In this document: positions 1-6,676 of the stretch, in pieces | Position numbering within the stretch: position 1 is the first letter of the stretch | Layout of the letters: each line of letters opens with the position of its first letter | Source: CALAED01 sp937891035 | Lineage (GTDB): Bacteria; Actinomycetota; Actinomycetes; Streptosporangiales; Streptosporangiaceae | Reading direction: 5' to 3' | Length of the DNA stretch: 20,543 nucleotides | Assembly: GCA_035642125.1 (NCBI GenBank) | Contig: DASQSZ010000074.1 | Span: forward strand, 1-20,543 | The notes under the pieces: model-generated | The model's input: the letters and a program-made list of their open reading frames with translations, nothing else | Database searches by the model: none | Told to the model about the DNA's origin: nothing | Program-made: the position numbers and the translations under genes

Positions 1-1170
1 CGGGCCCGCCAGCCGTACCGACTCCAGCCGGGGTACCAGTTCCTCAAGGAGCACGCGGATCTCCATCCGGGCCAGGTTGGCGCCGAGACAGTAGTGCTCG
101 CCGAAGCCCCAGCCCAGATGCGGGTTGGGGGAGCGGTCGACGCGGAAGGCGAAGGGGTCGGCGAAGACGTCCTCGTCGCGGTTGGCCGACGGATAAAACA
201 GCGCCAGCCGCTCGCCGGCGCGGATGCGCCGCCCGCCGACCGCACAGTCCTCCGTCGCCGTGCGGAGGAAATGCACGACCGGGGAGGTCCAGCGGACGAT
301 CTCGTCGGCGGCCCGGCCGCACAGTTCGGGACGCTCGCGCAGCAGGCGCAGCTGATCGGGATTGTCGATGAGGGCGAGCATGCCACCGGCGATGGCGCTG
401 CGGGTCGTGTCGTGCCCGGCCACCGCGATGATCATCAGGTAGAGCACCGTGTCGAGGTCGGACATCGGCTCGCCACGCAGCCTGGCGCGCGCCAGCACGC
501 CGGCCAGATCGTCTTTCGGCGTGGCGCGCCGGTCGGCGATGAGGCGGGTGATGTACGTGCCGAACTCACGGGCGGCGGGGGCGTCCTTCGGCCGGCGGAA
601 CTCCGGGTCGGCGTTTCCCATGAATTCGTTGGACAGCCGCAGCAGTATTCGCTCGTCCCGCCGGGCGATGCCCAGGATCTCGCACAGCATCCGGAGCGGA
701 TGCCAGGCGGCGAGGTCGGTGACGAAGTCCAGGTGCTCTTTGCCGGCCAGCTGATCGAGCAGTGCGCGCGAGATCTCGCGTACGCGGTCTTCGAGGCGGC
801 GCAGCACGCTCGGCCGGAAGTAGGGCCGCGCGATCTCGCGGTAGTCGCGATGCTCGGGCGGGTCGGTGCCGAGGATCGTGTTCGCGCCGCCGGCGCCCGC
901 GCCCAGCAGGGACTCCTCGACCGGCGGCGCGGCCAGCGGGGCCAGCAGCACCGGGCCGCGCGAGCTGAAGCGTTCGTAGTCGAGCGAGATGTCCTTGACG
1001 TCGCGGTGCCGGGTCACCGCCCAAAAGCCCGGGTAGCGGTCCGGCTCGCACCAATGCACCGGGGATTCCCGGCGCAGCAAAGTGAAGGTGTCGTGCGGCT
1101 GGCCGCGCGCGCCGAAGCGGGCCGGCAGCACGAGATCGCTGACGTCGATGAGCGTCTCCTTGGTCTCCAT
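1..1170 (-). CDS. cytochrome P450 (3' end beyond window)
   Basis: Haem-thiolate monooxygenase of the soluble bacterial class, which needs ferredoxin and reductase partners not seen here. The minus strand reads open from about 1170 to the window edge with no stop, so the C-terminus (probably about 20 residues of a roughly 410-residue protein) is missing. The I-helix oxygen-activation motif AGHDTTR is at residues 251-257. The haem-binding stretch HLGWGFGEHYCLG carries the ligand Cys at about residue 361, followed by the usual GANLAR. The normally conserved Phe seven residues before the Cys is Trp here. I chose ATG at 1170; GTG directly before it (1173) is equally possible, with a weak GAGAG upstream. 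The motif style resembles CYP124/125/142-like lipid or terpenoid hydroxylases, but substrate cannot be read from sequence. It is divergent from the MMPL gene. Confidence 0.93.
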   Translation of the reverse strand, partial: METKETLIDVSDLVLPARFGARGQPHDTFTLLRRESPVHWCEPDRYPGFWAVTRHRDVKDISLDYERFSSRGPVLLAPLAAPPVEESLLGAGAGGANTILGTDPPEHRDYREIARPYFRPSVLRRLEDRVREISRALLDQLAGKEHLDFVTDLAAWHPLRMLCEILGIARRDERILLRLSNEFMGNADPEFRRPKDAPAAREFGTYITRLIADRRATPKDDLAGVLARARLRGEPMSDLDTVLYLMIIAVAGHDTTRSAIAGGMLALIDNPDQLRLLRERPELCGRAADEIVRWTSPVVHFLRTATEDCAVGGRRIRAGERLALFYPSANRDEDVFADPFAFRVDRSPNPHLGWGFGEHYCLGANLARMEIRVLLEELVPRLESVRLAGP

Positions 1171-1325
1171 CACCGTCAGGCTCTCGTCGTTCCGGCCCGC
1201 GCACAATACGGACGTGACCGCTCGCGGCCCGCCGCCCCGCTGCGCGTCCGCTGATAAGTGGTGATGTGCCACTCCTGTCACACCTGCCACGCCAGTGACG
1301 AAATCGGCTCGCCGTTGCGGCCGCG

Positions 1326-1354
1326 TTCACGATCAATTTGGGACAAATTAGGAT
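1326..1354 (+). promoter_or_regulatory. candidate promoter of the MMPL gene with palindrome in its spacer
   Basis: TTCACG (1326-1331), a 17-base spacer and TAGGAT (1349-1354) match an actinobacterial sigma-70-type promoter. The spacer holds the AT-rich inverted repeat AATTTG-GGA-CAAATT (1335-1349), unusual in this GC-rich DNA. A palindrome between -35 and -10 is a typical repressor position, for example for a TetR-type regulator. The regulator is not in the window. Confidence 0.45.
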
Positions 1355-1381
1355 TTGAATCGCCAAGCCCCCGAAGCAGGT

Positions 1382-1409
1382 CACAGGGGTACAAGGGCAC
1401 ACGGGTACA
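1382..1409 (+). repeat. imperfect direct repeat in the MMPL leader
   Basis: CACAGGGGTACA (1382-1393) recurs as CACACGGGTACA (1398-1409), 11 of 12 identical with a 16-base period, and further degenerate ACAGGGG copies follow to about 1440. It lies in the predicted 5' leader of the MMPL transcript. Function unknown. Confidence 0.5.
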
Positions 1410-1444
1410 CAGGGGCAACGGGGAGAGTCGGAACAGGGGGTCCG

Positions 1445-3559
1445 ATGAACGCGAGCCGGATGGCCGGCCTGCCGTGCGGGCGCTGGACAAAGTGGATCGT
1501 CGTCGTCTTCTGGTTGGTGATCCTCGCGATCGCCGCGCCGCTCGCGGGGAAGCTGACCGGGGCACAGAAGAACGAGGCGTCCAGCTGGCTGCCCAACAAC
1601 GCCGAGTCGACGCAGGTCCTCAACCTGTCGGAGCAGTTCAGGTCGAGTGACGATTATCCCGCGCTGATCGTGTACGACCGCGGCGGCGCACCCATCACGG
1701 CCGCCGATGTCGCCAAGGCTACGAGCGACGTGCCGCGGCTGCGCGGCGTCGACCACGTGGTCCAAGTGGTGGGCCCGGTGAAGTCCAAGGACGGGCAGGC
1801 GCTGCAGACCGTCGCGCAGGTCAGGTTCCCCAGCGACGAGGGCTGGGACGCGCTGCCGCCGGTCATCGGGGAGATGCGGAGCATCGCCGGGACGAACGCG
1901 GCGGGGATGTCATCGCACGTCACCGGCCCGGCCGGTTATTCGGGCGACTTCGGCGAGGTCTTCTCCGGCTTCGACTCGACGCTGCTCTATATCACCGCTG
2001 CCATCGTCATCGTCATCTTGCTGCTGACCTATCGCAGCCCGGTCTTGTGGGCGCTGCCGCTCGTGGTCGTGTTCGTCTCGCTGACCGCGGCGCAGGCCGT
2101 CATCTATCTGCTGGCCGCGCACGCCGGCCTGACGGTGAACGGGCAAAGCGCGTTCATCTTGACGGTGCTCGTCTTCGGCGCCGGCACCGACTACGCCCTA
2201 CTCCTCATCGCCCGCTACCGGGAGGAGCTGCGCAGGCACAAGGACCGGCACGAGGCGATGGCGTTCGCGCTGCGCCGGGCCGGGCCGGCGATCATCGCCA
2301 GCGGCGCCACGGTCATCGTGAGCCTCCTCGTGCTGCTGGTGGCCGAGCTCAACTCCACCAAGAGCCTCGGCCCGGTGATGGCGATCGGCGTCGGGGTGGG
2401 GCTGTGCGCGATGGTCACGCTGCTGCCCGCGCTGCTGGTCATCTTCGGGCGCTGGCTGTTTTGGCCGGTCCGCCCGCGGTACGGCTCCGCGGAGCCCACT
2501 GAGCGCGGCGTGTGGGCCGGTATCGGCCGGCGGATCGCCCTCCGGCCCCGGCTCACCTGGGTGGTGACCGCCGTCGTCCTCGGCGCGCTGGCGTTCGGCA
2601 TGACCGGGCTCAGGGCGGACGGCCTGTCCAACAGCGAGGCCTTCCGTACCACCCCCGACTCGGTCGTCGGTCAGCAGGTGCTGAGCAGGCACTTCCCGGG
2701 CGGCGCCGGCAACCCGATCCAGGTGATCGGCGCGGCCCAGAGCGCGCCGCGGATGGCCGCCGCTCTGGCCGGCGTGCCGGGCGTCACCGGCGTGACCCAA
2801 CCGGTGACGCGCGGCGGGTACGCCTACGTCGAAGGCACCCTGAACGCGGTCCCCGACGGCAAGGCCGCCTTCGACACGATCGAACGGGCCCGCACCACGC
2901 TGCACGCGGTGCCGGGGGCGAACGCCAAGGTCGGCGGCGGCAGCGCGGTGACCATGGACGTCAACGCCGCGTCCCGGCACGACCGCAACCTCGTCGTGCC
3001 GATCGTGCTGGTCGTGGTGTTCATCATCTTGTCGCTGGTGCTGCGCGCGCTGCTGGCGCCGCTGATCCTGGTCGCCACGGTGGTGTTGTCCTTCGGCGCG
3101 GCGCTCGGGGTCAGCGCGCTGGTCTTCAACCACGTCTTCGACTTCGCCGGCGCGGACCCGTCGTTCCCCCTGTGGGGATTTGTGTTCCTCGTCGCGCTGG
3201 GCGTCGACTACAACATCTTTTTGATGACCCGGGTGCATGAGGAGGCGCGGCAACACGGCACGAGACGCGGCGCGCTCATCGGCCTGGCCGCCACCGGCGG
3301 CGTGATCACGTCCGCGGGCGCGGTGCTGGCCGGCACGTTCGCCGCCCTGGGCTCACTGCCGCTGGTGTTCGTCACCGAACTCGGCTTCGTGGTGGCCTTC
3401 GGTGTGCTGCTCGACACCTTCGTCGTCCGGTCCGTTCTGGTGACCGCCCTCAACCTCGACGTGGGCCGGCACCTGTGGTGGCCGAGCAAGCTGGCGAAGG
3501 AGCGCGAGCCGGCCCTGTCCGAGGTCATCGAGGAGGAGGCCACGACGGTCCCCCGCTGA
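1445..3559 (+). CDS. MMPL-family RND transporter
   Basis: A 704-residue membrane protein of the MmpL/RND type, which exports lipids or hydrophobic small molecules using the proton gradient. One N-terminal membrane helix (about 17-37) is followed by a periplasmic-type domain to about 175. A five-helix bundle spans about 180-365, and the same pattern repeats (helix near 390, second outer domain, helices 535-690). The paired signatures GTDYALLLIARYREE (from about 246) and GVDYNIFLMTR (from about 585) carry the Asp-Tyr pairs expected in the proton-relay helices. The reading frame is open from 1355, but ATG 1445 has AGGGGG just upstream and removes a low-complexity stretch encoded by the leader repeat. 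Its neighbour is a divergent P450, so export of a P450-modified lipid is possible, but this is inference. The cargo is unknown. Confidence 0.9.
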   Translation: MNASRMAGLPCGRWTKWIVVVFWLVILAIAAPLAGKLTGAQKNEASSWLPNNAESTQVLNLSEQFRSSDDYPALIVYDRGGAPITAADVAKATSDVPRLRGVDHVVQVVGPVKSKDGQALQTVAQVRFPSDEGWDALPPVIGEMRSIAGTNAAGMSSHVTGPAGYSGDFGEVFSGFDSTLLYITAAIVIVILLLTYRSPVLWALPLVVVFVSLTAAQAVIYLLAAHAGLTVNGQSAFILTVLVFGAGTDYALLLIARYREELRRHKDRHEAMAFALRRAGPAIIASGATVIVSLLVLLVAELNSTKSLGPVMAIGVGVGLCAMVTLLPALLVIFGRWLFWPVRPRYGSAEPTERGVWAGIGRRIALRPRLTWVVTAVVLGALAFGMTGLRADGLSNSEAFRTTPDSVVGQQVLSRHFPGGAGNPIQVIGAAQSAPRMAAALAGVPGVTGVTQPVTRGGYAYVEGTLNAVPDGKAAFDTIERARTTLHAVPGANAKVGGGSAVTMDVNAASRHDRNLVVPIVLVVVFIILSLVLRALLAPLILVATVVLSFGAALGVSALVFNHVFDFAGADPSFPLWGFVFLVALGVDYNIFLMTRVHEEARQHGTRRGALIGLAATGGVITSAGAVLAGTFAALGSLPLVFVTELGFVVAFGVLLDTFVVRSVLVTALNLDVGRHLWWPSKLAKEREPALSEVIEEEATTVPR

Positions 3560-3571
3560 CGCTCGTTCAGC

Positions 3572-3614
3572 GCCGGCGGGCCGGCGGGCCGGCGGGCGGC
3601 GGCCGGCGGGCCGG
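3572..3614. repeat. GCCGGCGG octamer repeats
   Basis: Three head-to-tail copies of GCCGGCGG (3572-3595) and a fourth at 3602-3609 lie just after the MMPL stop. This is probably a GC-rich slippage tract or part of a structured 3' end. No gene overlaps it. Confidence 0.7.
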
Positions 3615-3615
3615 A

Positions 3616-3644
3616 CGGCGACGCGGAGCGCGATGGCGTCGCCG
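3616..3644. terminator. hairpin between convergent MMPL and xylanase genes
   Basis: A perfect 9-bp stem, CGGCGACGC (3616-3624) with GCGTCGCCG (3636-3644), has an 11-base loop. There is no U tract, as is common for actinobacterial terminators. The position between convergent genes suggests a bidirectional terminator. Confidence 0.6.
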
Positions 3645-3681
3645 CCCGGCCCGGCCGAACGGTGGTGCGATCCTGGGCGGG

Positions 3682-3700
3682 CCGTCGCGTCAGGCGACGG
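3682..3700. terminator. short hairpin overlapping the xylanase stop codon
   Basis: CCGTCGC (3682-3688) pairs with GCGACGG (3694-3700) around a 5-base loop that includes the xylanase stop codon. It may protect or terminate the transcript end. Confidence 0.4.
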
Positions 3701-5141
3701 TGCAGGCGGCGCCGTTGAGGGTGAACGAGGCCGGCCTGCCGGTGTTGCCGGTGTGGGTGGCCTGGAAGCCGATGCCGGTCGACTGGCCGGCGGCGATGGT
3801 GCCGTTGTAGGAGACGTTCCTGGCGGTCACCTGGCCGCTGGCCGGCGAGTAGGTGGCGTTCCAGCCCGAGGTGATCGCCTGCCCGCTGGGCAGAGTGAAC
3901 ACCAGCGACCAGCCGTTGATCGCGGTGCCGCTTGTGTTGGCGATCGTGATGTTGGTGGTGAAGCCGGTGTTCCAAGTGCTCATCGCGTACGTCACCCGGC
4001 ACGCGCCCGGCGGGGGAGTCGTGGGCGGAGACGTGGTCGGCGGAGTGGTGGGCGGGCTGCTCGAGGTGCCGCCCAGCGCGGTCAGCGTCGAGTTGTAGGC
4101 GGGCTTCTTGTTGTAGTTGTCGTCGAACAGCAGCGGCGCGCCCTGTCCGGGGAAGGTGCTGGGCACCCAGGAGTACTTGTCGGGGATGCCCCAGACGGTG
4201 ATGCTGGTGCAGCGCGCGACCGCGAGGCAGGCGTTGACGACCGTGGCGTAGTTGTTGGCCTGCGTCTGCAGGTTGGCGGCGCTCGCCGGGGTGGGCATCC
4301 GGATGTCCAGCTCGGTGATGTTGACGTCCACGCCGAGGTTGGCGAACCGCTGAATGTTGGCCTGAATGTCGCCCGGGATCTGGCCGACGATGAAGTGCCC
4401 CTGGAGCCCGACGCAGTCGATCGGCACGCCGCGCGCCTTGAAGTCGCTCACCAGCTGGAAGACGGCGTTGCTCTTGGCGTTTTGGCCGTCGATGTTGAAG
4501 TCGTTGTAGCACAGCTTGGCGCTCGGGTCGGCGGCGCGTGCGGTGCGGAAGGCGTCTTCGATGTAGCCGTTGCCGATCCGCTGCTGGAAGACCGACTGCC
4601 GGCGGGTGCCGTCCTCGTTGAACGCCTCGTTGACGACGTCCCAATACACGATGTCGCCGGCGTAGTGGGCCATGACGCCGTTGATGTGGTTGCGCATCGC
4701 GGTCGTGAGCGCGGTGCCGGTCGAGATGCCGCTGACCCAGCCGGCGAGCTGGCTGTGCCAGACCAACGTGTGACCGCGGATCTTCATGTTGCGGCTCTGC
4801 GCGTGGTTGACGATCGCGTCCGCCGGCCCGAAGTTGAACTGGCCCTGGGCCGGCTCGATGGTGTCCCATTTCATCTCGTTCTCTGGCGTGACGCCCGAGA
4901 ACTCGGTGTTGAGGGTGCTGGCGTACGGGGCCTCACCGAGATGGTTGTTGGCGACTGCGGCGCCGAACGTCCGGCCCTTCTCCGAGGCCGCGGCGCCGAG
5001 CGTGGACGCCGCGTGCGAGGCCGGGGCGGTGATGACTCCGGCGATGACCCCTGCCATCGTCAGTACAATCGCGGTGAGCACCAGGGTCGTGAGCGCGGCG
5101 AAGACGCCTCGCCCCCTGGGGTGGGTGGGGATTGCGGTCAC
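3690..5141 (-). CDS. secreted GH10 endo-1,4-beta-xylanase with CBM2
   Basis: Extracellular xylanase that cuts the xylan backbone with retention. The 483-residue protein has a long signal peptide (about 1-44, ending near ASHA). The GH10 barrel (about 50-356) has acid/base Glu172 in WDVVNEAF and nucleophile Glu277 in ITELDIRM. A Pro/Thr linker (about 359-379) leads to a C-terminal CBM2 (380-483) with terminal cysteines and surface Trp residues, typical of cellulose-binding CBM2. I chose GTG 5141 because GGAGGAGG (5148-5155) lies 6 bases upstream; the frame extends to an ATG at 5183 with no such SD. The 5' region holds the operator-like palindrome at 5204-5230. A second GH10 gene and the LacI regulator lie upstream on the same strand. 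Family assignment is very sure; preference among xylans is not readable. Confidence 0.96.
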   Translation of the reverse strand: MTAIPTHPRGRGVFAALTTLVLTAIVLTMAGVIAGVITAPASHAASTLGAAASEKGRTFGAAVANNHLGEAPYASTLNTEFSGVTPENEMKWDTIEPAQGQFNFGPADAIVNHAQSRNMKIRGHTLVWHSQLAGWVSGISTGTALTTAMRNHINGVMAHYAGDIVYWDVVNEAFNEDGTRRQSVFQQRIGNGYIEDAFRTARAADPSAKLCYNDFNIDGQNAKSNAVFQLVSDFKARGVPIDCVGLQGHFIVGQIPGDIQANIQRFANLGVDVNITELDIRMPTPASAANLQTQANNYATVVNACLAVARCTSITVWGIPDKYSWVPSTFPGQGAPLLFDDNYNKKPAYNSTLTALGGTSSSPPTTPPTTSPPTTPPPGACRVTYAMSTWNTGFTTNITIANTSGTAINGWSLVFTLPSGQAITSGWNATYSPASGQVTARNVSYNGTIAAGQSTGIGFQATHTGNTGRPASFTLNGAACTVA

Positions 5142-5203
5142 TCTTGTCCTCCTCCGTCGGTCGGAGTGCCCCCCGTTCAGCACTGATGGGGTGGCGATAC
5201 ATT

Positions 5204-5230
5204 AGTTTCGGCAGATTTCCGAAACTTTCA
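5204..5230. promoter_or_regulatory. LacI-type operator upstream of the GH10-CBM2 gene
   Basis: The inverted repeat AGTTTCGG (5204-5211) and CCGAAACT (5219-5226) is perfect over 8 bp. It overlaps CGAAACTTTCA (5220-5230), a 10/11 match to CGAAACTTTCG, which is perfect in front of the LacI gene. The layout AGTTTCG, 9 bases, CGARAC matches that upstream of the second xylanase. A convincing -10/-35 pair was not found here. Confidence 0.7.
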
Positions 5231-5268
5231 AAGGGTCTTTCACGGCTTTCATAAAATGACCGCTTTCA
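5225..5268 (-). promoter_or_regulatory. cluster of TGAAAG repeats upstream of the GH10-CBM2 gene
   Basis: On the minus strand TGAAAG occurs four times (plus-strand CTTTCA starting at 5225, 5237, 5246 and 5263). The inner pair, 9 bases apart, forms an 18-base block (5236-5253) that matches 15/18 a block at 14175-14192 upstream of the GH53 gene. Possible activator or additional repressor site. Confidence 0.4.
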
Positions 5269-5275
5269 TTAACTA

Positions 5276-5290
5276 AAAAGGGGGCCTTTT
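5276..5290 (-). terminator. small hairpin with T tract after xylanase 2
   Basis: AAAAGG (5276-5281) and CCTTTT (5285-5290) form a 6-bp stem. Read on the minus strand it ends in a run of T, like a simple intrinsic terminator. It follows the larger hairpin at 5312-5344 in the direction of transcription. Confidence 0.45.
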
Positions 5291-5311
5291 CTGATGGGTC
5301 CCGGCATGCCG

Positions 5312-5344
5312 CGGCGCCGGCAGGTACGCGACCTGCCGGCGCCG
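5312..5344. terminator. strong terminator hairpin after xylanase 2
   Basis: A perfect 14-bp stem, CGGCGCCGGCAGGT (5312-5325) with ACCTGCCGGCGCCG (5331-5344), has a 5-base loop. It lies 63 bases after the stop of the minus-strand GH10 gene and before the promoter region of the next one, so the two xylanases are probably separate transcripts. Confidence 0.8.
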
Positions 5345-5406
5345 GGGAGGGGAACTGCCGGAGAGGTGGTCCGTGGTTCGATCAGATGATCAGGCCATGA
5401 GGGTGA

Positions 5407-6477
5407 TCAGGCCCGCTTACCGCCCAGCGCGAGCAGTGCGTCGTAGGCGGGCTTGGGCGCCAGGTTCTCGTCGAGGAGGCAGGCGGCACCCTGGCCCTCG
5501 AAGAAGCCGGGCACCCACGAGTGCCGGTCGGTGTAGCCCCACACGGTGTACTCGGTGCAGCGCCGGTTGGCGATGCAGGCCGACATCATCTGGCTGTAGT
5601 ACGACGCCTGCGTGGCGAGCTTCTCGTCGGTGACCGGCAGGAACATCCGGACGTCGGCCTCGGTGATGGCCACCTCGAGACCGAGGTCGGTGATGCGCTT
5701 CATGTGACCGGCGAAGTCGGGGAAGCTGAACTGGATGTCCAGATGCCCCTGGAAGCCGACGCCGTGGATGGGCACGCCGTCCTCCAGCAGGTCGGTCACC
5801 ACCTGGAACATGGTGTCGAACTTGGCCTGGTCCGATTCGAGGTTGTAGTCGTTGTAGTACAGCTTGGCGTGCGGATCGGCCTGGTGCGCCCAGCGGAACA
5901 GGTCGGCGATGTAGCCGGGGCCGAGCTTGCGCAGCCAGATCGTGTCCCGCAGGCCGCCGCCATCGGCCACCGCCTCGTTGAGGACGTCCCAGGCCCTGAT
6001 CTGCCCGCGGTAACGGCCGGCCTCGGTCATGACGTGGCGGCGCAGGATGCCGCGCAGTTCGGCGGCGGTGAAGTTGGCCTCGTTGTCGGTGATCCAGGTG
6101 GGCAGCTGGTTGTGCCACGCCAGCGTGTGGCCGCGGATGGCTTGGTGGTTGCGCCGCGCGTTGGCGACGATCGCGTCGGCGCCCGACCAGTCGAACACGC
6201 CACGCTGCGGCTCGATCGACTCCCACTTCATCGCGTTCTCGGCGGTGATGCTATTGAACTCGCGGTTGAGCACCCTGCGGTAGTCCGCCTCGGCCGCGAG
6301 CGCGGCGACGTCGACCGCCGAGCCGATCTTGATGTGCTGTTGCTTGGCCAGCTCACGCAGCGTGGTCGGGGCATGCCCTGGGCGGGCCGTCGCACCGCCG
6401 GCCGTGGCCGGCGCGAGCAGCGCCGCGGCCAGGGCGAGCGTGGCTGGGACGAGGAGCAGGGCCGAACGAAGCTTCAT
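5407..6477 (-). CDS. secreted GH10 endo-1,4-beta-xylanase, catalytic domain only
   Basis: Second extracellular xylanase, 356 residues, with no carbohydrate-binding module. The signal peptide (about 1-31, KLRSALLLVPATLALAAALL core) is followed by a GH10 barrel with acid/base Glu168 in WDVLNEAV and nucleophile Glu273 in ITEADVRM. The catalytic spacing of 105 residues is the same as in the neighbouring GH10-CBM2 enzyme, but the sequences differ throughout, so this is an old paralogue rather than a recent duplicate. ATG 6477 was chosen over the upstream 6516 start because it begins the signal peptide and has GGAGGAGG (6488-6495) 10 bases away. A clear promoter (6572-6600) and operator (6531-6566) precede it. 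Lacking a CBM, it probably acts on soluble xylan fragments, which is inference. Confidence 0.96.
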   Translation of the reverse strand: MKLRSALLLVPATLALAAALLAPATAGGATARPGHAPTTLRELAKQQHIKIGSAVDVAALAAEADYRRVLNREFNSITAENAMKWESIEPQRGVFDWSGADAIVANARRNHQAIRGHTLAWHNQLPTWITDNEANFTAAELRGILRRHVMTEAGRYRGQIRAWDVLNEAVADGGGLRDTIWLRKLGPGYIADLFRWAHQADPHAKLYYNDYNLESDQAKFDTMFQVVTDLLEDGVPIHGVGFQGHLDIQFSFPDFAGHMKRITDLGLEVAITEADVRMFLPVTDEKLATQASYYSQMMSACIANRRCTEYTVWGYTDRHSWVPGFFEGQGAACLLDENLAPKPAYDALLALGGKRA

Positions 6478-6530
6478 GGGAGGGTTACCTCCTCCGGATC
6501 GGCGAGCCGGAACCACGGTGGTCCGGACAG

Positions 6531-6566
6531 CTCGAAAGTTTCGCAGAATTTACGAGACCTTTCGAG
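6531..6566. promoter_or_regulatory. LacI-type operator of xylanase 2
   Basis: CGAAAGTTTCG (6533-6543) is a perfect odd palindrome. The wider pair CTCGAAAG (6531-6538) and CTTTCGAG (6559-6566) is a perfect 8-bp inverted repeat. It begins just downstream of the predicted -10 box, so a bound repressor would cover the transcription start. Confidence 0.75.
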
Positions 6567-6571
6567 CCCCG

Positions 6572-6600
6572 AACCTAAGAGGCGGCAGTGATCAGGTCAA
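6572..6600 (-). promoter_or_regulatory. promoter of xylanase 2
   Basis: On the minus strand TTGACC (6595-6600), exactly 17 bases and TAGGTT (6572-6577) form a good sigma-70-type promoter. The expected start near 6565 falls inside the operator. Confidence 0.65.
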
Positions 6601-6624
6601 TAGCCGGACGTGGCCACACCGCCC

Positions 6625-6646
6625 CCGGCGGCCTCCCACCCGCCGG
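6625..6646 (-). terminator. hairpin after the LacI gene
   Basis: CCGGCGG (6625-6631) and CCGCCGG (6640-6646) form a perfect 7-bp stem with an 8-base loop. It lies 30 bases after the regulator stop and before the xylanase 2 promoter. Confidence 0.5.
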
Positions 6647-6676
6647 CCGCGTCACCAACCTGCCGGGACAGAAGAT

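Noticed and set aside
94..1254. A 386-codon plus-strand frame opposite the P450
   Set aside because: The minus strand encodes unmistakable P450 motifs over the same bases; the plus frame is a shadow.
1355..1444. A 30-residue N-terminal extension of the MMPL protein
   Set aside because: It is encoded by the leader repeat, lacks an SD and would overlap the predicted -10 box. ATG 1445 has a good ribosome site.
3208..4869. A 553-codon open frame on the minus strand across the MMPL and xylanase genes
   Set aside because: It lies in another frame of the GH10-CBM2 gene, is Arg/His/Gln-rich and crosses the terminator region. It is a high-GC shadow.
5387..5413. The direct repeat TGATCAGGCC (5387-5396 and 5404-5413) as a possible attachment or insertion-sequence duplication
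   Set aside because: Only two 10-base copies 17 bases apart, one including a stop codon, with no mobile gene nearby. Chance is sufficient.
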